Source: a virus. From it: 64,000 bases of DNA. This document shows, one piece after another, positions 56,350-63,149 of this stretch. The notes under the pieces were generated by a model. The model was given only the letters and a program-made list of their open reading frames with translations. It was not told where the DNA came from and ran no database searches. The DNA lies in IMG/VR virus record IMGVR_UViG_3300027965_000212, positions 1 to 64,000 of that record; one strand, given 5' to 3'. The position numbers and the translations under genes are program-made. Position 1 is the stretch's first letter; the number at the start of each line of letters is the position of its first letter.

Positions 56350-58238
56350 TCTGCAGCCTCCATCGCCGGACCAGCGGCGTAAATCACCGTCTCGATCGGC
56401 GCCCACTTGTTGCAGGTCATGCCGGCGCCGATCGCGCCGCTGACGCGACGACATTCGTGCTCGCTGATGCGGTTCTTGCAGGCGCCGCAGTGCCGATATC
56501 CGCCTGGGGTCCCCGGGTTAAACCCGGGGATCGCGCGGTAATGCGCTTCGTCCTGGCTGATCTGATCTTGCGGTTCTGGCGGGACCGCCTGGTTGCCCCA
56601 GAAGCGCCAGTCCGGCCACCTGCTTTCATCGAGCAGGCGATTGCCGGCGTCATCAAAGACACGGGCGAACAACTCGATCTTGGGAACGCCCGGAAAATAG
56701 CGGTCGATCATCGCGCGGACCGCATCCGGCTTGGCCGAATGCTCGCCCACGACCGTATCTAGGATCGACAGGTCCTGTTGCCCCTCGAGCGGGCAAGGCA
56801 CGTCGCCCTTGACGCCGAGCAGCAACAATTCGTGCGCGTTGATCCACCAGAAGCCGGTGCCGCGGTGCCAGTTTCCGGAGGTCGAGCGCTTGGCCCAGAC
56901 CATGTGTGAGCGATAATCGCCCTCCCCGACCGGCGCCAAGGCTTTGCCGTTCTCACGAACGAGGCGACCTTGCGCATCGCGCGGGCGCAGCCTGCAGAAT
57001 CCCCACTCGGCCATCAACTCGATCTGGTCGATCAGCGAAGGCTGCCAGGCGTACATCAGGAGCGCGCAGTTATCGGCGGCGAGCTCTCGCACCGGCAGGT
57101 CGATAAGCGCATCGAGCGGTGCCGTCGCGTAGTGATTTTCCGGCGACTTCTCCATGCCAGTCTGTGCCGACCAGGCCTTCCAGTCGCGCGGAATATCGAC
57201 ATAGATCACGCCAAACTTATTGCCGGTGAGCAAGGGAGCCGCTTGCGGCGCGCGCATCTGCTCGAGCTTGCGCTCGCGGCTTTGCTCGCGTTTCGCTGTG
57301 CGGTTTGCCTTCGCCACATCCTTGACGGCCTTCGGATCGGCGCTGGCGATGATGCGCTTCTGCTCCTCGATCGGGAGCTGAGCGATCTCGGCGGCAGCTT
57401 CCGTCGCGACCTTGCCGGCCGTGACCGCCTCGACGAGCTCCGGCGCGCCCTTCTGCGCCACAACGGCCGCGCGTTGGACGCTGCGGCGCGAGACGTTCAT
57501 CAGCTCCGCCGCCTCGGTCTGAGACATCAGCGGCTTTGGCGGCTCGATCGGCGAAGGCGCCTGCACCCGCTCAACAAACTCGCGCACGTCAGTTGGAGGA
57601 AGGTCGCTCTTGATGGGCTTGCCGTCGAATTCGCACCAATGCGCCTCGCAGGCAGCGTCCATCTGGACGCCCTTGTCTGACACCGGAAAGCGGAAGACGG
57701 CGCCGCACTCGCAGGTGCCGACGCTCATCGGCTCATTGCCGTCGCCCGGATATTCGCGCGTCATGGTGATGACGTGCCCGGCCGGCCAGCTTGTGCGGGT
57801 CGGTTTCGCGGGGCGCGTAGGCTGCGCGAGCGGCAGAGCGGGTGCGCCAATTGGCGCAGGCTTGGCCGTGTGCTGGTTGCCGCCAAGCCTGATCTCCGCC
57901 ATTTTCGCGGCGATCATCGCGCGCTGTTGCGTATTCAAGTGGCGGCGATGGATGTTCTCCGAGGCGACCAGGTCGAGGGCTTCGCGGTCAGAACCGGCAA
58001 AGACCTGCGTCGCGATCCCGATGCCGAGCTCGGTTGCGGCCTTATAGCGATTGCGGCCGTCGAGGAGCATTCCCCGATGAAGGATGATCGGATGATTGAT
58101 GCCGTTCTGCTTGATGTCGGCGAGGTGGGCGGCATATTCCGCATCGCTCATCATCGGGAACAGATCGGCGAACGGGTGCGGCTTGAGCGCCGGCGCGCCG
58201 GGCGGCAGATGTTGGACGGAGCCGAGCTTGATGGTCAT
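56346..58238 (-). CDS. ParB-domain/MT-A70 methyltransferase fusion
   Basis: A 630-residue protein. Residues 15-115 form a ParB/sulfiredoxin-like domain (HLADIKQNGINHPIILHRGMLLDGRNRYKAA, with DGRNR at 60-64). An HTH lies at about 238-262. An MT-A70 N6-adenine methyltransferase domain starts near residue 340. Its catalytic motif, normally DPPW, here reads DIPRDW (348-353), which may reduce or abolish methylation. Residues 128-133 (APIGAP) are encoded by the dispersed palindrome. C-terminal Cys cluster (CGACKNRISEHECRR) may bind zinc. Confidence 0.85.
   Translation of the reverse strand: MTIKLGSVQHLPPGAPALKPHPFADLFPMMSDAEYAAHLADIKQNGINHPIILHRGMLLDGRNRYKAATELGIGIATQVFAGSDREALDLVASENIHRRHLNTQQRAMIAAKMAEIRLGGNQHTAKPAPIGAPALPLAQPTRPAKPTRTSWPAGHVITMTREYPGDGNEPMSVGTCECGAVFRFPVSDKGVQMDAACEAHWCEFDGKPIKSDLPPTDVREFVERVQAPSPIEPPKPLMSQTEAAELMNVSRRSVQRAAVVAQKGAPELVEAVTAGKVATEAAAEIAQLPIEEQKRIIASADPKAVKDVAKANRTAKREQSRERKLEQMRAPQAAPLLTGNKFGVIYVDIPRDWKAWSAQTGMEKSPENHYATAPLDALIDLPVRELAADNCALLMYAWQPSLIDQIELMAEWGFCRLRPRDAQGRLVRENGKALAPVGEGDYRSHMVWAKRSTSGNWHRGTGFWWINAHELLLLGVKGDVPCPLEGQQDLSILDTVVGEHSAKPDAVRAMIDRYFPGVPKIELFARVFDDAGNRLLDESRWPDWRFWGNQAVPPEPQDQISQDEAHYRAIPGFNPGTPGGYRHCGACKNRISEHECRRVSGAIGAGMTCNKWAPIETVIYAAGPAMEAAE
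56509..56530. repeat. REP-like palindrome inside coding sequence
   Basis: GTCCCCGGG-TTAAA-CCCGGGGAT within the C-terminal part of the ParB/MT-A70 gene, translated GFNPGTPGG. A stronger-armed relative of the intergenic type A elements. Confidence 0.55.
57843..57858. repeat. Dispersed 16-bp palindrome, copy 6
   Basis: TGCGCCAATTGGCGCA inside the linker of the ParB/MT-A70 gene, in the same reading frame as copy 5 (KPAPIGAPAL). Flanks GCGGG and GGCT as at other copies. Confidence 0.95.
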
Positions 58239-58241
58239 TGT

Positions 58242-58457
58242 TCAGTAGGGCCTGATCCCAAAGCTCGACACGATCCAACCGGCGACGGCGAGCACCAGCG
58301 CGGCGATGAAATAATCGAAGAATAGTGAGGCAGCCACGGTGGATATCCCCAACCCAAAGAGAAGCGCGCGCAAGGCCGCGAAGGGATCGCAATCATAGGG
58401 GTAACCATGAATGGGGACCCGCAGATCGCGACCTTGCGCAACTGAATGCAACAACAA
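58242..58457 (-). CDS. Possible small membrane protein
   Basis: A frame of up to 71 residues containing LFGLGISTVAASLFFDYFIAALVLAVAGWIVSSFGI, two plausible membrane segments. No ATG or good ribosome-binding site is visible (TTG only), so the start is unsettled. It immediately precedes the ParB/MT-A70 gene. Confidence 0.3.
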   Translation of the reverse strand: MLLHSVAQGRDLRVPIHGYPYDCDPFAALRALLFGLGISTVAASLFFDYFIAALVLAVAGWIVSSFGIRPY

Positions 58458-58474
58458 ACAAACGCGAGGAGGAA

Positions 58475-58681
58475 CTAGCCGCAGCCACCCCTTCGGCGCG
58501 GATAGAGAGAACGAGCAGCCCCAAGAAGAATGCCAGCGATGATGATGCGGGCGCGCCTTGTAACGAGGCGCTCGATCTCTGTGGCCTGCGCCTCGGTGAA
58601 GAGCGCAGCGGCGCGCGGCGATCTTCCGCGCGCGAGCATGCGCTGCTTGCGGAGAGCGGGAGAGTTCGGGTGCCGCTTCAT
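58475..58681 (-). CDS. Small basic protein with hydrophobic helix
   Basis: A 68-residue protein with AGGAG about 8 bases before ATG. Basic N-terminus (MKRHPNSPALRKQRMLARGRS), then ERLVTRRARIIIAGILLGAARSLY, a short hydrophobic helix. May be a membrane-associated early protein. No family recognised. Confidence 0.5.
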   Translation of the reverse strand: MKRHPNSPALRKQRMLARGRSPRAAALFTEAQATEIERLVTRRARIIIAGILLGAARSLYPRRRGGCG

Positions 58682-58834
58682 GCGGCGCTCCTGAATTCGG
58701 CTGCCGTCTCTCCGGCTGTCGCGCCTAGCGTTCGCGGCGGCGTTCCCGCGCGGTTGCTACTCGCACCGCCTTGAGTCCGGTTCTCTCCGCATTTGATTCC
58801 GCTGCAGGCACCGGCAACCCCGCCCAGAATTCCG

Positions 58835-59218
58835 TCAAATGCCGATCCTATCGACGGCCGCCCGCACGGCGTCCGCCAGTGCGAGCTTGCGCGCGATGCG
58901 ATGATGCGAGCCGAGGATGATCGAGATCGCCCGCTCGCCATGTTTGTCCGAGGCGATGATTGCAGCGAGCACCCAGGAATCCGGCTCTGATTTCCCCTGG
59001 CACCATGCGCGGCAGGTGCGGTCGGAGCAGCCGGTGAGGCATTCGAACTCTTTTGCCGGGATAAGCGGGGGCGGCCAAAGGCGCTCGACCAAATAAGTGA
59101 ACGACCAGTTTCGCGGCAGAATCCTGCCGCCACCGTCAAGCGGGCGACCGTCCCGGCAAAATCCTGCCGATTGTTCGATTGCACGAACTGCAGTCGTGGA
59201 TACTGATTCGCCCGCCAT
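58835..59218 (-). CDS. Hypothetical DNA-binding-like protein
   Basis: A 127-residue protein: LIPAKEFECLTGCSDRTCRAWCQGKSEPDSWVLAAIIASDKHGERAISIILG resembles a helix-turn-helix protein of the phage regulatory type (a helix, a turn at GCSDR, and a W-containing helix). First gene of the leftward block downstream of a 13-bp inverted repeat. The start may be shorter than given. Confidence 0.5.
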   Translation of the reverse strand: MAGESVSTTAVRAIEQSAGFCRDGRPLDGGGRILPRNWSFTYLVERLWPPPLIPAKEFECLTGCSDRTCRAWCQGKSEPDSWVLAAIIASDKHGERAISIILGSHHRIARKLALADAVRAAVDRIGI

Positions 59219-59282
59219 GACGCCACCCCTACTCGACCAACAACAAATTCATTCGGAATTAGCCGGCTCTGCGCGCGGAAGT

Positions 59283-59326
59283 GCCGGCCGATCGGAGAAC
59301 AGGTTCCAGCGTCCCGATCGGCCGGC
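59283..59326. promoter_or_regulatory. 13-bp inverted repeat in divergent region
   Basis: GCCGGCCGATCGG (59283-59295) and its exact complement CCGATCGGCCGGC (59314-59326) around an 18-base spacer, between divergent genes at 59218 and 59369. Candidate operator or stem-loop. Confidence 0.5.
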
Positions 59327-59368
59327 CTCGCTGCATCCCCCGACATCGCCAGAAGTGGAGGCTGAGCT

Positions 59369-59551
59369 TTGGAATTGATTTTTTCTTCCTGCATCGTCAC
59401 GCGCGACGACCACATGATCGTGATCGCGCTATTCGACGGCGATCCGGCAACCTCTGTCGGACTGCTGAGAGGCAGCGAACAGGCGGCGACGGCCTTGCTC
59501 GAGGCGCTCGCCGAAGTGCTGGGTTCCCCGCCGAATTCGGTTTCGGAATAA
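59369..59551 (+). CDS. Small hypothetical protein
   Basis: A 60-residue protein with a TTG start and GGAGG about 8 bases upstream. Sequence MELIFSSCIVTRDDHMIVIALFDGDPATSVGLLRGSEQAATALLEALAEVLG is an alpha/beta mini-fold. Plus-strand gene between minus-strand genes of the early region. Function unknown. Confidence 0.5.
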   Translation: MELIFSSCIVTRDDHMIVIALFDGDPATSVGLLRGSEQAATALLEALAEVLGSPPNSVSE

Positions 59552-59742
59552 GCCCTTAGCGATCGGCAAAAATTCCAGGAGATCGTCTTTACTTTTCCGC
59601 CATCTGACGCGGTTCCCGGAATTTCTGAGTTCTCCCCGCTCTCAACACGAAATGCAGTGGATTCCCGTTGTGTATTGCATCCGACACTACCGCGACACCA
59701 CACTTGCGCGTCCATGTCGGACAAAGTTGTGGGGAGGTAACG

Positions 59743-60027
59743 ATGCTTGGAGAAGCGCAGCGCGAAGAACAGCTCACAATATCGGAGCCTGCAGGCGTGC
59801 CGGAAATCTGGTTCGACGCCGTCGCCTGGATATACGACAAGGGGGATTCCTGCCGGATCGTACTCTACAGCGAAGATCGCCCGCTCGGGCCGGATGGGCC
59901 GCTCGAGCGGCGGATCGTCGCGAAGCTGGTCGGCCCCAGCGGCAGCCTCTTCGCGATCGTCGAGGCGATCACGAACCATCTCGCGCGAAGGGAGAGAGGC
60001 GCCAACGCGGGACGACTGTTGAGCTGA
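59743..60027 (+). CDS. Hypothetical protein
   Basis: A 94-residue protein with a strong ribosome-binding site (GGGGAGG, 59731-59737). Core: IWFDAVAWIYDKGDSCRIVLYSEDRPLGPDGPLERRIVAKLVGPSGSLFAIVEAITNHLARRERG. Converges with the Cro-like gene, 23 bases away. No family recognised. Confidence 0.6.
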   Translation: MLGEAQREEQLTISEPAGVPEIWFDAVAWIYDKGDSCRIVLYSEDRPLGPDGPLERRIVAKLVGPSGSLFAIVEAITNHLARRERGANAGRLLS

Positions 60028-60050
60028 GATCATATCCGGTGCGGAGGCGC

Positions 60051-60266
60051 TCATGATTGGGCCGCCTCCGCGGAAGGAGCGGGATAAAGATCGGGGCGCA
60101 GCTCATGCCGTGGCACACCGGTCAAGCGCTCAACCTCGAGCACCCGGCCCGAGGGCACGCGCCTCCATTGCGAAATCGCTTGGGGCGAGATGGCGCCCCC
60201 AAAGAGCCGGCTGAGGCCGGAATTACCGCCCGCCGCCTCTTTCGCGCGAATCAATCCATCGCTCAT
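60051..60266 (-). CDS. Cro-like HTH protein (YdaS type)
   Basis: A 71-residue protein starting MSDGLIRAKEAAGGNSGLSRLFGGAISPQAISQWRRVPSGRVLEVERLTGVPRHELRPDLYP, the YdaS/Cro pattern (GNSGLSRLFG... then ISQWR.VP..RV..VE..TGV). Divergent from the S24 repressor across an operator region. It would repress the repressor promoter and favour lytic growth. Confidence 0.85.
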   Translation of the reverse strand: MSDGLIRAKEAAGGNSGLSRLFGGAISPQAISQWRRVPSGRVLEVERLTGVPRHELRPDLYPAPSAEAAQS

Positions 60267-60274
60267 GCGCAATT

Positions 60275-60344
60275 GAAAGCATTGCTTTCCCGATGTTGCA
60301 AGCACCTCTTTCAGTGATTGAAAGCGAGCGAAAGGTTACCTTTC
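60275..60344. promoter_or_regulatory. Immunity operators
   Basis: GAAAG-CATTG-CTTTC at 60275-60289 and GAAAG-GTTAC-CTTTC at 60330-60344, each a 15-bp dyad. Between them lies CTTTC...GAAAG (60308-60324), a reversed, wider dyad. The 83-bp gap between Cro-like and repressor starts is almost filled by these sites. Confidence 0.75.
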
Positions 60345-60349
60345 AATGC

Positions 60350-61069
60350 ATGGACAGCCAAAAAACACTCGGTGAGCGAATACGTTACATACGAAAAGGG
60401 CATGGCCTCTCGCAGCAGCAGTTCGGAAAAATTCTGGGGGTAGAGCGCGGCGCCGTTGGCAATTGGGAACTCGGGAAGGGAATCAAGTCCGAGAATCAAC
60501 GGCAGATCAGCCAAAAATTCCATGTAACGCTGGATTGGCTGATGAACGGCGACGCAGAGCTCCCTCAAATGCCGAGCAATCGCGAACTATTTCCAAGTTT
60601 TCGCGTGAGCCATCATGGCCTTGAAGAGCCAGTTCCGATCCAGCCTGCGCCGCCGGCCGGAGCCGTCGAGCTCGGTTCAACAGTGCCGCTAATGCGACAG
60701 GGCCGGGCCGGAAAAGACGGTCAATTCGGCTTTACCCGGGAGCAGGCGGCCGATGTCCCGGCTCCCCCGGCCATCGCCCGGGTCCGCGACGCCTATGCGG
60801 TGTATGTGGTCGGAGAATCCATGCAACCTCGATACGATCCGGGCGAAATCGTGTTTGTGGACCCTAACAGGCCGGTAAATCCCGGCCATTACGTTGTGGC
60901 CCAAATCGCGGGTGAGGGCGGCGAAGGCCCGGTCGGATACATCAAGCGCTTTCTTGGTCGCGACAGCCGGCAGCTGCGCCTGGAGCAATTCAACCCAAAG
61001 AAAATACTTACGTTTCCATTGAAGAGCGTGATTTCGGTCGATCGGATACTCATGAGCGGGGACGGATGA
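60350..61069 (+). CDS. LexA/CI-type repressor (XRE HTH plus S24 peptidase)
   Basis: A 239-residue protein from ATG at 60350, directly after an operator. XRE HTH at residues about 7-60 (LGERIRYIRKGHGLSQQQFGKILGVERGAVGNWELGKGI). S24 peptidase C-domain with catalytic Ser157 in VVGESMQPRYDPGE and Lys199 in VGYIKRFL. A candidate Ala-Gly cleavage site lies in PPPAGAVEL (about 103-104). It should maintain lysogeny and be inactivated by RecA-driven self-cleavage. Overlaps the next gene by 4 bases. Confidence 0.93.
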   Translation: MDSQKTLGERIRYIRKGHGLSQQQFGKILGVERGAVGNWELGKGIKSENQRQISQKFHVTLDWLMNGDAELPQMPSNRELFPSFRVSHHGLEEPVPIQPAPPAGAVELGSTVPLMRQGRAGKDGQFGFTREQAADVPAPPAIARVRDAYAVYVVGESMQPRYDPGEIVFVDPNRPVNPGHYVVAQIAGEGGEGPVGYIKRFLGRDSRQLRLEQFNPKKILTFPLKSVISVDRILMSGDG

Positions 61070-61410
61070 TGAGGTTTATTATCGCCTTGAGCCTAGCTGT
61101 TGCCGCCGCCTCTGGGGCGGAGGCGAGGGCCCCAAACATCTCCGATACGACAGGATGGCTTTCGCGCGTCGCCGAAGCCTCCGTCGCGGCGAAGGCGTGC
61201 GGCTACGAGATCAACGCCAACAAGGTCATGGGCGAAATGCTCGCCACATACGATTCGATGGACAGCTTCACGGGAGAGTTTTTCGGCGATCAGCTCGATA
61301 AGCAGGAAGCCGCGCTCAGGCGCGATCGAACTGGATTTTGCCGCCGCGCCTGGGACAAATTCGGAGCAACCGGCAGCGACATCAAGAGCTTGCTTCTGCC
61401 CGGAAGATAA
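61066..61410 (+). CDS. Small exported protein
   Basis: A 114-residue protein coupled to the repressor (ATGATGA overlap). Signal peptide MMRFIIALSLAVAAASGAEA, then a helical mature part with two Cys (AKACGYE and GFCRRA). It would be made in the lysogen, so it could alter the lysogen surface or act in superinfection exclusion. Role is inferred from co-expression. Confidence 0.6.
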   Translation: MMRFIIALSLAVAAASGAEARAPNISDTTGWLSRVAEASVAAKACGYEINANKVMGEMLATYDSMDSFTGEFFGDQLDKQEAALRRDRTGFCRRAWDKFGATGSDIKSLLLPGR

Positions 61411-61416
61411 ACGCCG

Positions 61417-61465
61417 GAAAGCGCTGCTTTCTTTTTGCTTGCGCTGAAATGAAAGAAATGCTTTC
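61417..61465. promoter_or_regulatory. Second operator pair
   Basis: GAAAG-CGCTG-CTTTC at 61417-61431 and GAAAG-AAATG-CTTTC at 61451-61465 have the same dyad as the immunity operators, 34 bases apart, in front of the gene at 61495. Confidence 0.7.
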
Positions 61466-61494
61466 ATCCCTCTCGTTCGTCGGGAGGGGCATCC

Positions 61495-61683
61495 ATGCGC
61501 GTCAAAATCTGGGAAGAGGTTTGCGGCACCGACAACTTCGCGCCCGGTCCCGAATGCGATCTCCCCGAATGCTTCCCGGATGATGCGGACAGCCGGCGTG
61601 AGGCTGAGGCTGACCTCCTCAAATCTGGATTTCACTTTGGCGGCGGCGCGGCTCCCTGCTTCATGCTGGAGCGCGTGTCTTGA
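61495..61683 (+). CDS. Small hypothetical protein
   Basis: A 62-residue acidic protein (MRVKIWEEVCGTDNFAPGPECDLPECFPDDADSR...) with three Cys in the first 27 residues. GGGAGGGGCA upstream gives a ribosome-binding site. First gene of the rightward operon behind the second operator pair. Confidence 0.55.
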   Translation: MRVKIWEEVCGTDNFAPGPECDLPECFPDDADSRREAEADLLKSGFHFGGGAAPCFMLERVS

Positions 61684-62159
61684 CTCCGGCCCCCGCGCAC
61701 CTTCCCGCCGCCCAGCAGATCGGGCTGCTGATCCTGCGCAAGAGCGAGCTCGCCGATGCTTGCGCCTCGCGGCTCCGGGCCGAGGGCGCCCCGCATCCAT
61801 CGGAGGCGGATTACCTCGCGCTCAGCCGTACAGGCTTTGCCATGCGCTCCCCGGCCGGGACGCGCATGCTCACCCCCCTCGGCAAATCCCGCACTGACGC
61901 CTTCGCCATCGCGATCGCGCGGCAGTTCCGCCTGCATGTGATCACGCACGGGTCGACACCCGGGGTCTGGTTCGTCCGCTGTTCGTGCGGGGAGTTCTTC
62001 ACCTCCAAGCCGCACGCGATCCCGGGCGCGCTCGCCAAGGCGGCGGCGGCCGGCGCGCGGCATCTGCGCCTGGTCTGTGATCGCACTGAGCATGCGCCAA
62101 TTGGCGCAGCCTCTACCCCCGCGATCCTGATCGCTGAAGAGACGCGGACAGCGCCATGA
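61680..62159 (+). CDS. Hypothetical early protein
   Basis: A 159-residue protein with a TTG start overlapping the preceding stop. An N-terminal helical half is followed by RLHVITHGSTPGVWFVRCSCGEFFTSKPHAIPGALAKAAAAG with a Cys-x-Cys, suggesting a small metal site. The palindrome codes for APIGA near the C-terminus. Confidence 0.5.
   Translation: MTPAPAHLPAAQQIGLLILRKSELADACASRLRAEGAPHPSEADYLALSRTGFAMRSPAGTRMLTPLGKSRTDAFAIAIARQFRLHVITHGSTPGVWFVRCSCGEFFTSKPHAIPGALAKAAAAGARHLRLVCDRTEHAPIGAASTPAILIAEETRTAP
62093..62108. repeat. Dispersed 16-bp palindrome, copy 7
   Basis: TGCGCCAATTGGCGCA in the 3-prime part of the gene at 61680-62159, read HAPIGAAS on the plus strand. Flanks GAGCA and GCCTC are diverged. 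Confidence 0.95.
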
Positions 62160-62662
62160 CCAGCAATTTCTGGCGCAAGTCGCATCGCTTCGATCGCGCC
62201 GCCGTGGCGCTCGCCGATCGTCACTACAGCCGTGTCAAACCGGGCTCGCCGCAGTTCATGCCGCCCGGCTCCTGCCGAGTGTTGATGGCGAAGAACAGCA
62301 AGGCGGTCTTCGGCCTCTCATTTCCCAAGGCCGAGTTCGTCAAGCACGCCTGGGCGGGCGCTTGGGTTGTTTCGATATTCCGCAACGAGGAGGCCGGTCC
62401 GCTCGCCTCCGACATGCTGCGCGAGGCAATGGGCCTGATGCAGACCGAGTACGACGTGCCGGAGCTCGGCTGCGTCAGCTTCGTCGACCCCAGGAAGGTC
62501 CGCGGCGTCATGGAACGCGGCGAGCGCGTGAAAGGCTTCTGTTTCAAAAGGGCCGGTTTCCGCGCCGTCGGAGAGACCAAGGGCGGCTTGATCGCCTGGC
62601 AGATGCTGCCGCGCGAGATGCCGGCGCCGATCTCGCTTGAAGGGGAAAGGACCGCGCCATGA
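62156..62662 (+). CDS. Possible GNAT-fold, Mom-like DNA-modification protein
   Basis: A 168-residue protein. The pattern ALADRHYSRVKPGSPQFMPPGSCRVLM, then VVSIFRNEEAGPLASDMLREAMGL and FVDPRKVRG...GFCFKRAGFRAVGETKGGL resembles conserved phage proteins with a GNAT acetyltransferase-like layout that I connect loosely to Mu Mom, which adds a carbamoylmethyl-type group to adenine. This link is uncertain. Coupled to its neighbours by ATGA overlaps. Confidence 0.4.
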   Translation: MTSNFWRKSHRFDRAAVALADRHYSRVKPGSPQFMPPGSCRVLMAKNSKAVFGLSFPKAEFVKHAWAGAWVVSIFRNEEAGPLASDMLREAMGLMQTEYDVPELGCVSFVDPRKVRGVMERGERVKGFCFKRAGFRAVGETKGGLIAWQMLPREMPAPISLEGERTAP

Positions 62663-62814
62663 TGGTGCCCACCACCTATTCCGACCTTCCCTATTTCGAT
62701 CTGCCTCCCAGACCGCCGATCAGCGGAACGCTGGTGATCTCATGGGTAGTCGCGCTGGGCATCAACGTCGCCCTGCTGATCGCGTTGGCCGCAACGGCTT
62801 GGAGGCTGATCTAA
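62659..62814 (+). CDS. Small membrane protein
   Basis: A 51-residue protein (MMVPTTYSDLPYFDLPPRPP...) ending with one membrane segment, GTLVISWVVALGINVALLIALAATAW. ATGA overlap upstream and TAATG overlap downstream support translation. Function unknown. Confidence 0.55.
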   Translation: MMVPTTYSDLPYFDLPPRPPISGTLVISWVVALGINVALLIALAATAWRLI

Positions 62815-63149
62815 TGAGTGCCATCGGCCGCGAGCTCCGCGCCATGGCAGACGATCTCTGGCGTTCCGGAGACCACGCCCTTGCTTCATTCGCTCATTCG
62901 CATGCGCTCAAGTTGGAAGCGACATTGCGAGAGGCGCAAAAGCGCGAGCCCCGCCTCATCGACATCGAAGACTGCATCGCGGTCTATGGCGATGACCTGG
63001 TCGACGAAGTGATCCTCATCGATCTCGACATTAATAACAGCTGCGCCGATCCGGGCGGCCATGTGTTCCTTACCGAGAATGGCGAGGTGAAGTGCATGAG
63101 GTGCGGAAGGCCCGGGATGCCGGTCTATGCAATGCGGGAGTCGGAGTGA
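62814..63149 (+). CDS. Hypothetical protein
   Basis: A 111-residue protein: helical N-terminus (MSAIGRELRAMADDLWRSGDHALASFAHSHALKLEATLREAQ) followed by IEDCIAVYGDDLVDEVILIDLDINNSC and a CMRCGR motif. A single CxxC plus a distal Cys suggests a small zinc site. TAATG start. Confidence 0.55.
   Translation: MSAIGRELRAMADDLWRSGDHALASFAHSHALKLEATLREAQKREPRLIDIEDCIAVYGDDLVDEVILIDLDINNSCADPGGHVFLTENGEVKCMRCGRPGMPVYAMRESE

Noticed and set aside
58678-60054. 458-residue minus-strand open frame across several small genes
   Set aside because: It spans two promoters/operators and three better-supported small genes, and its composition is Arg/Ser-rich without motif.
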